DNA of 64,000 bases, taken from contig NC_012870.2 in the NCBI RefSeq assembly GCF_000003195.3, positions 12,020,501-12,084,500 on the forward strand, written 5' to 3'. The notes below the pieces were generated by a model. That model was given only the letters and a program-made list of their open reading frames with translations, was not told the DNA's origin and made no database searches. Source of the stretch: Sorghum bicolor (Eukaryota > Streptophyta > Magnoliopsida > Poales > Poaceae). Positions 1 through 11,598 of this stretch are shown piece after piece; the stretch's first letter is position 1, and every line of letters begins with the position of its first letter. Position numbers and translations under genes: made by a program.

Positions 1-597
1 TTACTTCCCTATAGACCAAGCAAAATTATGGTAAGCCCATTAACCATTCAAATAAGAAATTGGTGCTATCTTTGACCAATACTGTATGGGAAATTATGCA
101 GCAGCAAGCAACTCTAAAGATAAGCATCTAATTTCATTACTCATTTGTTGAAATTGAGCCCGTATTGAAATCCAGGACATCAACCAACAATTACTTTTTT
201 TAAAAAACAACATCAAACAACAATTACTTACCTCTGGCAGTACTGAACCAAAAAGCTCCAAAGTGAAGCTAAACGGTTCCCCATGGGCAACAGCAGACAA
301 GGTAAAGAGGCCCTTAGCATCAGTCTTCAACACAACATCTTTCGCATCTGGCAGTGAGATAGTCAAGTAAATCTTCTCGGAGCGCTGAGCCCACAAAACC
401 TCAGGTTGGCGGCTGCATTCCAAAGAAATGGCGTAGTCACAGTAAATCAATTACACTTTGATTAGAACGGATACGAGTACAAATAGCTCAAGTTAGGGTT
501 CGGGTGCACAATTTTGCACAGCAGAGAGGGAAGAGATGGAGCAGGCATACCCGGTGTGCTGGGTTCCCGTCGTCGGCAAAGCGCCCGACGAAGACAT
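1..597 (-). CDS. p23-like HSP90 co-chaperone (CS domain), 3' part outside the window
   Basis: Predicted p23/Sba1-type co-chaperone, which binds the ATP-bound HSP90 dimer in cytosol and nucleus. Exon 1 is 597..551 (ATG at 597-595), exon 2 is 412..232, and exon 3 begins at 8 and leaves the window. The introns have GT/AG ends and the phases fit (47 nt, then 181 nt, giving 76 full codons). Exon 2 encodes the start of the CS beta-sandwich, with [20 protein letters not shown] and the later [10 protein letters not shown]; this matches the N-terminus of plant p23 proteins, in which conserved W and LPDAKDV motifs occur. The ATG was chosen because it opens a frame that splices cleanly into RQPEV. About half of a normal p23 (roughly 150-200 residues) is missing. 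The gene is divergent from the membrin gene 2.3 kb to the right. The family is clear; the exon 1 assignment is inferred from splice logic. Confidence 0.8.
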
Positions 598-2924
598 GGG
601 CACCTGGCCGTAGGGCGGCGGCGTTTGACCTAGTTGTCGGTTGTCGCGCACGCGAGGTGAAGTGAGAAGAAAAACAGAATTTTTTTAGAGGAAACAACTA
701 AAATATAAGATTGACAAACAGGTATCGGGTGTGAACATAGGACAAGAGTTCTTCCGGGGCTTACAGCTTTGCTTCTTCGCGCCCGCTACTGGGCCGATTT
801 CAGTAAGTGCACGCGCCTGACTAGGCTAGTTCATTAGAGAAAGCGGCCCATTAAACTGGCTCGGTCTATCTCCATTTTTCTTTCTTTTTTTCCTTCTTTA
901 GCCATGACACTTGGTTCTTTTTTTTTTCTGTTTTTATTTTGTTTCTAACTTTTTTCATTATCATAACTCATCGCTAATAGTTATATATATTTGTTCGGAT
1001 CCACTAATGAAGAAATTTTCCTTTTTGATCCCTAGCCTAGCGTACAATTTGTCATTGGTCTATTTTAAATCGTGTTCTGGTTGATTTTTATAACCTTTAT
1101 ATCTTAGAGTATCATTAAATCAACGTGAAGTCAAACCAAGTGAAGCTTTTTGATAATTATTAGAGATATATGATTTTAATATGGTTACTGAGAAAAATTA
1201 TTTGATTTCAAATATGGATAGAGCTAAGGTTCACATAGTATGGGAAGATGAGATGAAGGAATATACTAAGTTGGGGTCTTTGAGAGACTAAGAGGAGACG
1301 AAGGACAAGTGGTGGCATGTAGTATACATATGCTGCACTATCCAGATGGATCCAACATGTATTGATTTGATAAGCATCTGGTGCTCGAGAATACCTAAGA
1401 CACCTAAACCCATGTTTTAACTTAGTGGGCAGAGTTTGCGAAAACTAGGGCGGTCCTGTTTTCCTAGAAATTTTGAGATGTTCTCTGAGTGAGGATTTTT
1501 AAATTTTGGGATGCTCAGAAATTCCAAGGCCTAGGAAGACTTTATCTCTAACGGCTAGTAGGTCTAGAAATCAAGTGACCCGGCCTGTAAAACCAAGTTA
1601 TCCAGTTTTTATCGACTAGTGTAACGACTAGTTTTTTTTGGAATGAGTATTTATACCTCTCGTCATCTCTTTATTGGGTTGTTGGTTCCTGACATACTTG
1701 AACTATTTCCTTGTGAGAACTCTCCTCGACCCACTCTACATGAGATTGTGTAATTCTTTCTATACCTAAGCGTTGGGTTAAAAGAGATTAATTTACTAAT
1801 CCAAGAGAGCAAACCAAAATCTTGAGCACTTGTAGTAAGTCAATAATCTTGTGAAGCATTGTTACTCTCGATGGTCAAGCCGCGTAGATGGCTAGGCGTA
1901 ATCTGGTGAGCTTCCGATCTTGTCAAAAGCCATAGGAAAGTATGTGAGGGATTCGATCCTGCCACTAAAAAGAAAAAGATCAAACTATTGAAATAGGGAA
2001 AGTGGTTGGAAGACACTTGACTAGCTTTGACATTTAGTGGTTGCTCGTGTCTTCCTCAACGAAGACATGGTTTAAGTTGAAACCTCAGTAAATCAATTAT
2101 CGTGTCTCCTTTGTGTTCTGAATAAGGTAATCTAGTTTTAACTAATAACAACAATTGTGAAGTTTTATTTTTTTAGAATTTTAAAATTTTTTGAGGAGAG
2201 CACTGACTTTATTTATTCATTAAGATAAGAATTACAAACTCTACCCAGGTGCTTAAAAAATAAATATGTCTGTCCATCGATAAATTTATAGAGCTTCTAG
2301 CTAATATATAGGCGTCAAAATCCGCTCTAGCGGAACTCCTTCTAAGATTTATCTCCCGGACAATTGATCCATTTCTGCTGAACCCCTTGTCTAGTAAACT
2401 CCTCACCGCATTGTACAGTCAGTCACAACTCTCTGGCCAACGCGAGATCTTCACGGTCTGAGTGCCCTTGCCGTCACTTGGATAGACACCCCCTAAGTAC
2501 TCCCTCCATCTCTAAAAAAATCAATTACCGTAACACTTTAGTTTGTATTTGCAAGACAAATCTTTTGAGCCTAATTAATTCATAATTAGACAATAATTAT
2601 TAAATACAAACAAAAATACTATAATAGTCAAAACTAAAAAAATTTGCGAACAAAATAAGGCCTTACCCGCACTTGATGGCAATGCCTTCGAGAGGAAGGC
2701 AGTTACAAAATCAACATCCCAGCGGCTTTCCAATCGGAACCTGCCACATGTTACCGTCCACGTCACAGCCCCGCTGGCGTCCCACCTCAAAATCGCTATC
2801 CCATCCTTCAAAATTGAAATTCATATTGTGAAAAACAAAACAATATAGAGGGGGGAACAAGAAAAAGGTAGAAACCCCCCTTTCCTTCCTCTTCGATCCC
2901 GACGACGCCGAGCGGGGGGCGGCG
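598..2924. other. Intergenic region between divergent p23 and membrin genes
   Basis: No coding exon is recognised. The 700-2490 stretch is AT-rich. Around 1190-2090 the texture resembles a decayed LTR (a TATTTATACC-like box near 1650 and a low-complexity lead-in), but no TG/CA ends or target duplication could be fixed. The last ~250 bases before 2925 become GC-rich and should hold the membrin promoter and 5' UTR; no TATA box is obvious. Confidence 0.4.
2497..2662. repeat. Chimeric MITE remnant (Stowaway start joined to PIF-type MITE end)
   Basis: The left end reads TACTCCCTCCATC, the Stowaway-type terminus. From about 2550 the sequence becomes the right half of the family seen intact at 13026 and 21648 (AAATCTTTTGAGCC, then AATACAAAC, then ...AATAAGGCC followed by TTA). 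Neither element has its partner terminus, so this looks like two broken elements fused by deletion or nesting. Confidence 0.55.
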
Positions 2925-5900
2925 ATGGAATACTCAGGCGGCGGCGCGACGCTGTCGGAGATGTACCAGAGCGCGCGGCGGCTGCTACTCTCGGCGCGCG
3001 ACGGCGTGGCCCGCGTCGAGCGCCTCGCCTCGGCGCCCACTTCGTCCTCCTACTCCTCGGCGCCGCTCGTCGGTGGCGGCGCTGCGGGGGACCCCGCGGT
3101 CGCTGAGGAGGTGCGGCGAGAGGTGGCGCAGATCCAGGGGCTGTGCGCGCAGATGGACCGGCTCTGGCGATCCATCCCCGCCAAGGGCCAGCGGGACCTC
3201 TGGAAGAGGTGAGGATCCTCCTCAGATCCCTGATTCCTTCTAGCTGCTCGGTTACAATTGGTTGTGCCGATCTTTAGTTGGTAATGAGATGAGAGATCTC
3301 GCACAGCTTGCGCCGCAGACCATAGCTTTATCTTAGCAAATTTTGTCGTGAACTCGTGATATTTGCCAGTTCAGTCGGTAGGACGTGAAATTTGTGTCAA
3401 GGAGCCAAGGAGTAACCGAACTAAATTAACCATGGCACTGGGAATTTGCTTGTGAGTGTGTGGCTGGTAGAGTATTTCTCGGTATTCTGCTCTTAGACTT
3501 TCGTTCTGCTTATAAGTTTGTGGCATGCATGGATAAGCATCAATGAAGCAATTTGGTAGAGTATCTCTCGGTTTTCTGCTGTTAGACTTTTGTTCAGCTT
3601 ATAAGTTTTTGGCATGCATGGATAAGCATCAATGAATCAATTCGCATGTTGAATTCATTTTTAGCATGCCAAGTTTACTGTTTTCGTTGTCTGACCATTA
3701 ACTAGTTAGTTTTGCCATTATGATCAGTCTCAATTTTGTTTCCGCATAGTTCGCTTGTCTTATAAGCCATACTTTTTCTACCACGTGTTGAGAGGTTCTG
3801 AAAAGTCATGGCTGAAAATACTCTTCGCGACCTATTATGAGAGGAAAACACTGCTGGCTGGTAGAAAAAGTATGGCTTATAAGACAATTCTTTATTCATG
3901 AGCCAAAAAGTTGAGGTGGACTTGCTTTGTGAGTATGTAGGCCCGTTTTGTACAGCTCTTAATGGCTCCAGCTCTGGCTGATGTGATATTGTAGCTACAC
4001 CGTTGAAGCTGTTTTCCTCTCTCCTTCTCAAAACAATGGGCAGCCAGTAAGGCCACGTTTTATGTCTCCTCCAGTTACTATAGCGTGGAGCCAGAGCAAG
4101 AGAGAGCCATGTTCCAAGAACATGCTGTTTGTTTCTCTGCAGAACTTATTGGGTCTCATTCTAAATACCGAGTAAGAAGTACATATGTATGAAATTAATG
4201 GTATAAAGTCAGCTATTTTGCACTTAACGCTAGTATGAATAGTGCAAACTGAAGCTTCCCTTAGAATTAACTAGGAGTCTAGGACTAGCAATACTCCGCA
4301 GTACAGGTGCGCATGGCAGTATAGAAAATTATGTGTTGTTATTTGATTCTTTCACATGTTAATCAGTAAGCGGAAATATTTCGATGCACTTCGATTTACT
4401 AGTAAAGTTAGCAGTTCTCACAAGAATTGGAACAAGCAACTATGCAAACATGCACTTAGGATCTTCATTTCCTACTCGTTATTCCTAATTGATTAGCAGT
4501 TCTTATCTTTGTGTATTTACTTATTCACCTTCAGGGTGCAATCAAATGATGTAACCATGCACAAATACATCATTCATTCCCTGGAGATGTTATTAACCAT
4601 TTAGCCCTTGATTGCAAATAGAGCCAATTGACCTTGAATTGCATGTGGGTGATTGTCCCTTTACCAGATCTTGTACTCCCTCCATTCCAAATGGCCTTTT
4701 AAGATACATTGCTTTTACTATGTATCTAGACATAGTGTATATCTAAGCACATAGCAAAAACTATGTATTTACAAAAGTCAAAACATCTTACAATTTGGAA
4801 TGGAGGGAGTAGTACTTTAAATAATTTGGCATATGACTTGAACACATTGAAGCACAGGAATCTGTTCTTTCTTGTATCTGTTTCTTGAAGCAGACTCTTA
4901 CCTTTTAGGTTAACAATTTCTGGTTCCACGGGTAATAGGTATAGATAACAGTTTATGGCCCTCTGTCGTTTAGTTCGAGAGGTTTCAGTAGCACTAGTAA
5001 CTTCTAGGATCTATATGAAACTGATATGCTTAGGTCTGTAAGACTCGTGCTTTACAATGCTGCATGGATCGTCCAAATTGTTCATAGTGTTGGCCTTGAA
5101 ATTCGTGAAAAAACAGTGTTATTGTCATGAAAGTTCTCCATAAGCCATTAAAATTCTTGTGGGAGAACATGATCTCTGCACTCTCTAGTGCAACCTGTCC
5201 ACTTCCTCAAACCTAAAAAGCCCAAGTGTCATTAGGCTGGATGCTGGCACGCATCATGCTGTTTGCTGTGTGGACATGTGATCTTTTTTTAGAGAGCCAT
5301 TTCACGTGGTGGATATCACAGAAATGCTTTTGTATATGCTTTAGGCTGTGAGTTCCACTTCAATGTAGAAAGTCCATAGCTTGTGTGGGCTAGGAATAGG
5401 AGCTATGTTGGTGGAGTGTTAAGTTTATGACACATTATTTTTTGTGTCTTTGCAGAAAAGTGGAGCAGCTGTCTGAAGAGGTTGATTCATTGAAGGAAAC
5501 CCTTGACAAGCATTCTTTGCGTCAGAAAAAACGAATTCTGGAAGCAAAAGAAAGGGCTGAGCTATTTGAGAGAGCTGTAATAATTCCTTTGAGCAATAAT
5601 ATGGTCTTTTTCTTCCCCCATATGATCTCATTGTTTAGTTAAAGAACTGAAATTTTGTTGATGCAGAATGGTGAATCTTCACATGTCCTCCGAATATTTG
5701 ACGACGAAGCCCAAGCGAAGCAATCAGCTCGTAACTCCTCAAGAATGCTTGAAGAAGCTTATGAGACAGGAGTGGCTATCCTTCACAAGTACGCTGACCA
5801 GAGGGATCGACTGAAGGTAACACACAGTGTCCATTCACGATAGAGCATCAGTTTGAAGTTGAACTGTGGACAGAAGATTACTGAATATGATCAATCCTAA

Positions 5901-6119
5901 TGGCTCTTAATGGCCTAATAACTTGTCCTGCTAATAGCCATCGTCACTGCATTGCAGAGTGCTCAAAGGAAAGCTTTGGATGTCCTGAACACTGTTGGTC
6001 TATCGAACTCTGTTTTGAAGCTAATCGAGAGGCGGCACCGTGTGGACAAGTGGATCGCGTATGCTGGTATGATCATCACCGTAGTGGTGATGATTGCGTT
6101 TTGGCGGTTAACGCATTAG
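2925..6119 (+). CDS. Membrin-type Golgi Qb-SNARE, four exons, complete
   Basis: Predicted membrin (MEMB11/12 class), a tail-anchored Qb-SNARE of the cis-Golgi that acts in ER-Golgi membrane fusion. Exons: 2925..3208, 5456..5576, 5667..5816, 5958..6119, all GT/AG, summing to 717 nt (238 residues; plant membrins are about 225). Exon 1 starts MEYSGGGATLSEMYQSARRL and holds an alanine/serine-rich linker. Exons 2-3 give a charged heptad region (KVEQLSEEVDSLKETLDKHS, later NSSRMLEEAYETG). Exon 4 carries the end of the SNARE helix (ALDVLNTVGLSNSVLKLIERR) and a C-terminal membrane anchor, about residues 217-238, ending WRLTH. The start is the first ATG in a GC-rich context. Intron 1 is 2.2 kb and contains two MITEs and a short tandem duplication. 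Family assignment is strong; which membrin paralogue is not resolved. Confidence 0.92.
3467..3644. repeat. Two-copy tandem duplication (~89 bp) in membrin intron 1
   Basis: The segment starting GTAGAGTATTTCTCGGT at 3467 recurs from 3556 with a handful of substitutions; both copies contain GGCATGCATGGATAAGCATC. The period is 89 bases. Confidence 0.8.
3755..3887. mobile_element. MITE with 29-bp perfect terminal inverted repeats, in membrin intron 1
   Basis: The left end TTGTCTTATAAGCCATACTT is repeated in inverse orientation at 3859-3887, giving a perfect 29-bp inverted repeat around a 75-bp core with GTCATGGCTGAAAATAC. The core matches the hAT-like TTATAAGCCATGGCTGAAA MITE group common in grasses; relics of the same group occur near 7790-7875 and 18229-18290. 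No clean target duplication was identified. Confidence 0.75.
4676..4809. mobile_element. Stowaway MITE (Tc1/mariner type) in membrin intron 1
   Basis: 134-bp element with ends CTCCCTCCATTCCAAAT and ATTTGGAATGGAGGGAG (inverse complements), flanked on both sides by TA (4674-4675 and 4810-4811). This is the standard Stowaway structure and target site. Confidence 0.93.
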
Positions 6120-8147
6120 TGCTTGGGCTGTGTTTGTTGCATATTTCTATCCGAGATATGATATGTACAATGTGCAAATGTGGGAAACAGGGTAGATTCA
6201 GATGGTGCAAAATTTTTCGCTGGCAGTTATGTTTGCCTCGCCGGTCCTTCGCACGCATGGTTGATGGCGTCATATGTAAAAGCAGTTCCTTCACGGCATA
6301 GTTACAAATCCAATGCCGGCCCCCCAACTGGGTTAAATATTCAAATTCCTTTGTATGCATGCCGCTGTGTAGTCTATTGTTACGACTTTCATGTAAGTAC
6401 AGAAGCTTTTGCGGGATACACAAGAGAAATGGCGCTGTATTATTTCAGTACGAAATATTGTATTCGTAGCTCATGAATGGGAACGTGCTCATCTGAATAC
6501 ATGTGAACTATAGGAATGAAATAGCATCTCAGTAGCATAACTCTATCAAGCCTGCAGTTGAATGACACAAAATACGGCAAACCTGTGAGACGGGCAAACC
6601 TGTGAGACGTGAAGTTTCAGATGTAACTGAAGAAAATATTTGTATGTGAGACGTGAAGTTTCAGATGTAACTGAAGAAAATATTTTTAACTAGCGCATAT
6701 GTTCCTGGTTTGGGACGATGGTTTTTTAGTCTTTCACCACCAACAGGGAGACATATTGAGGTTATTAGGTTAAAAAAGCAGCCAGTCCACTTTTTATTCT
6801 GGACTGATTCATGGTTGGAATCCAAACCCTTATTTTCTTTTATGTATGTGATGATAAGAACATTACTGTAAGAGGATTCATTGAGAAACAGGGGTTGATC
6901 TCATTCAAGAGATGGTTGCCACCTTTCTTGAATGATCAATGACAATGAGTACGATCCAAGGCTCTGATCAGCAACCATATAGAGATCAGTTGTCATTCTC
7001 ACTTCCCAATGCACTGTTCTCTTCTCTCAATACACCTATTTCTTTTTACAATACATCTCTATCTCTATTTCTTTCTTTCTATCTCATTATTTCTTAGTTT
7101 TTGTGCACCACATGTTTTCATTCATTCTTAATTTCCATGTCAAAATCTAAAACGTCAAATACTTTGGGAGAGAGGGGGTAGTTATTATATGGTTAGCACT
7201 TTATTTTGATGGATTGACAAGGTAATAGGTTTCATACAAAGCAGGGGCTCAAACGTAATGGAACTAAACATAAACTAAAGCTTAAAATGATAATTTAAAT
7301 AAATAATGATTAAGACACTAGCTATAAAAGACTGGTAACAAGAAGAAATAAGATAAAATAACTAGATAAAGTATTCTTTTTAAAAAAGTGCTGGATTTGT
7401 TAGTTGGATGGTCATGTATATTTTGGTTTTCCAGTTCGATATATAACTAGAATCGGACTCGACAATGGTAGTTAGTAAGAAATGGACCTTTTCTTTCCTG
7501 TTATGACTGTAATAGAAATGAGGTTCCTTGAGCCTTGTCCAAGAAAAAAGTAAGAGAATAAGGCTATGGAGTTTCATCCGACTTTCATTAGTATGTAATA
7601 TTAGGTTGTGATATAAGCATTTTTTATGATATGACAATATTTTTAAAAAGAGAGGCAAATTGGGTTCCGTGTAGATAAAATTCTCTTGGTTCAGTTTTCA
7701 ACTCTAGATGAGTCATGAATTTAAATGTCTATGAAACAATAAAATGAAACCATGCATTAAGAGTAGTTGCTTTTATCCATATTTTGTTTCGCTGATAAGT
7801 CATGGCAGAAAATATTGTTGACGATTTATTGTGAGAAAAAAACACTGCTGAATGGTTGGCTGAAATATTTATTGCTGGCACATTTTTTAAGGACAACTTT
7901 GAGTACATTTTCTCTATAATCATTTGCTAAACAAACAAAAATTTGTATTGATTGGTTGACTTCGTCGGTTGTGTGTTATCTTTGTGTGTAGGTGGGTTGC
8001 TTAGAGTTAATAATCATATATGTTGCCATGTTTAGATTTTTCATGGGTTTTGTTCTTTTATGAAATCGTGGGACTAAAGTTTTTAGACCTAATGTAAACA
8101 AAAACAATTTTTCTTTTTTTATTTGATGAACAAAGCTCCTGTCACTA
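6120..8147. other. Intergenic: membrin 3' region and AT-rich sequence
   Basis: Begins with the membrin 3' UTR. A ~46-bp direct repeat (GTGAGACGTGAAGTTTCAGA) occurs twice at 6597-6690. A decayed hAT-like MITE core (GATAAGTCATGGCAGAAAAT) lies near 7790-7875. No gene is recognised. Confidence 0.45.
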
Positions 8148-8872
8148 GCCCTGTTTAGATACTCTAACTAAGTTAGAGGTTAGAATTATTTTCTAGCTTA
8201 TGACTAGCCCTCAACTAACTCTAGCCAAAGAGGTGTTTGGATGCAAGTGTTAGATTGACAATAAATGTACTTTCTCAATCATTTGGCTCCTTTCCAGCCG
8301 AATTTTATGTGGGAGACTATTGTGTGGCCTCCCCCCGCTCACGGCTCCGGCTTGGGGTGGGTGATAGGGAGGGAGGCTGGAGCCCCTCACGCAGCCAGAG
8401 AGGAGCTTTTCGCCGTCGTCCTAGAGAATGGCTCCGTAGAGCCCAAGCCCCGAGAACCCCTCTGCCGCTGGCGCTTGCAAGTTGAGGTTGAGATGCGTGA
8501 CTCTAGGGCCGCACGGTTGGGAGCGCCACGTGTCGAAGCCATCTCCGTCCATCGACGAGAGGCGGCGGCAAGGCAGGCTTATGGCGGCAGCGCTAGTTCC
8601 CAAGAGGCGATGGCGTAGTTGCGGGTTTGCCGCGTGTGGGGATCGGAAGAGTAACCGGTCGCGTTACAGGAGCCGATCCCGCACGGCAAAAACAACGCTT
8701 TTCCTATGCGCCCCACCTCAAATAGCCCAAATAAGCACCTCTTTGGGGGATAGTTTTTTTAGATAGGTTAGATGGAAATAACCTCAATCTAATTCTCATA
8801 TTTAGATACTTTAAAAAGCTATTTGAGACTTAAATAGCTAAATCTAACTCTAACCATGGATCCAAACAGTGC
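8148..8872. mobile_element. Composite MITE-like element with a GC-rich core
   Basis: The ends are imperfect inverted repeats (left GCCCTGTTTAGATACTCTAA; right complement GCACTGTTTGGATCCATGGT), followed inward by related AT-rich arms carrying CTAACTCTAGCC and CAAAGAGGTG on one side and their inverse on the other. Flanks are CACTA (8143-8147) and CACTG (8873-8877), a possible degenerate target duplication. The core, about 8290-8710, is sharply GC-rich and unlike the arms, as when an element carries captured genic DNA. No protein in the core is recognised. Confidence 0.5.
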
Positions 8873-9523
8873 CACTGTGTTGAAAAAAAAAAACAAGGCA
8901 AGAAGCACAAACCATGCTGGTCGGTAGCGTTCACATGGCGAGCGGACAGGCAACCGAGTCATTTGCTTCCGCCGCCGCTCGTCCGGTCCCTCACTCCCCC
9001 TCTCTAGTCTCTACAGTCTCCACATCGCACCAGCTGGGCGCGTCCTGCCTGTCGATCCAGTCATTGGGTCCGCCAAGCGGTTTCCCCGCGAAAACGCGGG
9101 CGGCCGCCCCGGCGAGCAGAGCGTGAGCGACCAACCAGACCTTCCTTCCTTCCCGCCTCGTCCAGTCGCCCGTCCTGCCGCCTGCCTGCGACACGAGGCC
9201 ACGGACCACGGTTCCGTGAAAAATCCACCGGTGGTATCACCTGCACCGCGCCGCGTCGTCGTGGACCTCCAGCCACGCCACGCCACGCCACGCCCCACCC
9301 CGGCACCCCCCCCATCATATCCATCGTCGCCCGCGGTTTTTCACCCACACCACCCACGAGCTGCCTTTATACTAACGTGCCGGCTCTGCTCCCCACGCAT
9401 GCTCCTGCTCATTCCCGGCCGCGCCGCGGTTCTTGCATGCTTTTCGTCGGCGCCAGGGGATCTGCGGACGGAAAAGGGAAACTGTCTCGGCCGTCAATTT
9501 AAACCCCGCGGCAAGACCGGATT
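8873..9523. promoter_or_regulatory. Upstream region of PCO copy 1
   Basis: GC-rich from about 8940, without a convincing gene. It directly precedes the TATA box at 9524 and so probably holds the promoter. No specific hypoxia-response element was identified by eye. Confidence 0.4.
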
Positions 9524-9530
9524 TATATAT
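9524..9530 (+). promoter_or_regulatory. Candidate TATA box of PCO copy 1
   Basis: TATATAT in the context GGATTTATATATTTTG, about 107 bases upstream of the ATG at 9631, which predicts a short unspliced leader of roughly 75 nt. Confidence 0.55.
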
Positions 9531-9630
9531 TTTGCTGGAAAGGCAGATCTTGATCTTGATCGGTTCCTGCTGCCGCTGCTGCTAGCTTCTGTCTGCTCTG
9601 CTGGGGGGGCTTGTACGAACGTACGTGTTG

Positions 9631-11598
9631 ATGAAGACGACGGTGGAAGGGAGCGGCGGCGGCGGCGGCGCCCCGGCCGCGGTCAAGAGGCGGCGGAGGG
9701 ATGCACCTGGTGGCAGGCGACGGAGCGTCGGCGTGAGCGTGCGGCGGCGCGTGCAGGTGGACGCGACGACGACCGCGCCGGCGCCGCTCCAGAGTCTGCT
9801 TGCCGCGTGCCGCCGCGCGTTCGGAGGCCCCGGGACCGTGCCGGCGCCCGACGACGTCGCCCTCATCAGAGACATCCTCGGTACGTACGCCGCCCCGGCC
9901 CCAAATGCTCTGTCTTGTGTGCTACTACTGTAATTGTCAGTAGCAAGCTGTGAAACCTTCTTCTGATCTGTGCATGCGAGATGTGTAAACCTTATACTCC
10001 AGCCTAGCTAGCTAGCTACACGGCTGGCTAGTAATATTGTTCTTACTCGAAATGAACATCGATCTTATCGACACCCTCGTCATCAGCTCCTTCAATTCGC
10101 CTGGCCTGTATTGTGCATTTCGATCGGGCTTCTATATGTATCGGAGTATCATCAATCAATGAGTCTGCCTTGTTCAGTTGCTAATCATGTCCTTTAATTC
10201 CTTTGCAGACAAGATGGGACCAGAAGATGTGCACCTGAGAGCCGTCACCAAGGCCGCGGCGGCGGCTTCCTTCCCTCGAACACATCCTAATCCTATCATC
10301 ACACGAACCACCATTTACAAATGCAAAAACTTCTCGGTACGTGAACTGAAATGCATGTGTTAACTTCACGTACGCGAGCCTACTAAACAGGATCGATCGG
10401 AGATTAATTTCTTGGCCATCATATATATGCTTTGTGATATATCTGCATGCAGATCGTCATCTTCTTGCTGCCCTCAGGCACGGTGATCCCTCTGCACGAC
10501 CACCCCGGGATGACGGTGTTCAGCAAGCTTCTCCTGGGCTCGCTGCACGTCACGTCGTACGACTGGCTCGTCGACGCCGGCGGCGGCCCTCCCGCCGTCG
10601 TTGGCGGCGGAGGCAATGATCGCCGTAAGTTTAATTTCTTCGATCTGTCTGCTACCAGGTCTGATGCATATGGTCGGTCGACAAATTAAGCGAGCGCGCC
10701 TGAGCAGCAGTAGGTTGTGCATGCTGTATATGCAGTACTGAGGCTGGCGAAGCGGGTGGTGGACGCCGACCTGAGCGCGCCGTGCGACGCCCTGGTGCTG
10801 TTCCCGGAGTCCGGCGGGAACATGCACCGGTTCGCCGCCGCCACGGCGTGCGCGGTCCTCGACGTCCTCGGCCCGCCCTACTCCGGCGACCGGGACTGCA
10901 CCTACTACCAGGACTTGCCATACCGCCATCATCATCACGACAACGACGATGCAGGTAGTAATATAATGCAACTACTTGTGTGCTGCTCCTACCTTATGTC
11001 ATCACAAACATCTATCATCATGATCCGTGTAATGCTAATTTAAACTTTTAGCGACTCACCGTTCAACGCTAATTTAAACTTTTAGCAACAGACGTTAGAT
11101 GCTATTTAAGGGTTGTGGTGTAGTGAATACTGACATGCATATACATAGAGCTACTAGTATATATAGTAGTATATTATAACCTCGATCGGTAACTTAGGCC
11201 TTGTTTAGTTCCAAAATATTTTGCAAAATCGACACTGTAGCTTTTTCGTTTGTATTTGACAAATATTATCCAATTATAGACTAACTAGGTTCAAAAGATT
11301 CGTCTCGTCAATTTCGACCAAACTGTGCAATTAGTTTTTATTTTTATCTATATTTAATACTTCATGCATGTGTCTAAAGATTCGATGTGACGGAAAATCT
11401 GAAAAATTTTGCAAAATTTTTTGGAAGTAAACAAGGCTTATATGTATGCATCTTTCGCGCGCAGATGAGGCCGCCGGGGACGGCGACGTCCCTGCCACTG
11501 CCACGGATGGTGAGCGTCTGGGGTGGCTGCTGGAGACGCGCAAGCCCAAGGAATTGCAGATGTACGAGGTGCCGTACAGGGGCCCTCCGATCCTATAG
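9631..11598 (+). CDS. Plant cysteine oxidase (PCO/ADO family), copy 1, five exons
   Basis: Predicted plant cysteine oxidase, an Fe(II) thiol dioxygenase that oxidises N-terminal Cys of ERF-VII and similar proteins, marking them for the Cys/Arg N-degron pathway; it thus acts as an oxygen sensor. Exons 9631..9880, 10209..10336, 10453..10624, 10736..10954, 11465..11598 sum to 903 nt (300 residues), with matching phases. Iron ligands by family analogy are His141 and His143 in [11 protein letters not shown] and His214 in GGNMHRF. The C-terminus ends in the family signature [11 protein letters not shown]. The N-terminus is glycine-rich with a basic KRRRR stretch (residues 19-23) that could be a nuclear signal. 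The ATG at 9631 follows the TATA box and opens exon 1; an upstream in-frame GTG is ignored. Intron 4 contains a MITE ending 27 bases before exon 5. A paralogue lies at 50860. Confidence 0.93.
11197..11437. mobile_element. PIF/Harbinger-type MITE in PCO copy 1 intron 4
   Basis: Left end GGCCTTGTTTAGTTCC, right end ...AAGTAAACAAGGC, flanked by TTA at 11194-11196 and 11438-11440. The internal sequence (CACTGTAGCTTTTTCGTTTG, GATTCGTCTCGTCAATTTCG) matches the other copies here in inverse orientation. It lies just upstream of the exon 5 acceptor, so the branch point may lie inside or at the edge of the element. Confidence 0.85.

Noticed and set aside
1190..2090. Possible solo LTR
   Set aside because: LTR-like texture and a TATA-like box, but no paired ends or target duplication could be found.
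5900..6301. 133-codon ORF over the last membrin exon
   Set aside because: Reads exon 4 in the wrong frame; the spliced frame gives the SNARE helix and membrane anchor.
9123..9953. 276-codon ORF across the PCO copy 1 promoter and first exon
   Set aside because: It reads the PCO exon out of frame and is Pro/Arg-rich without a domain; the TATA box and exon structure support the 9631 start instead.
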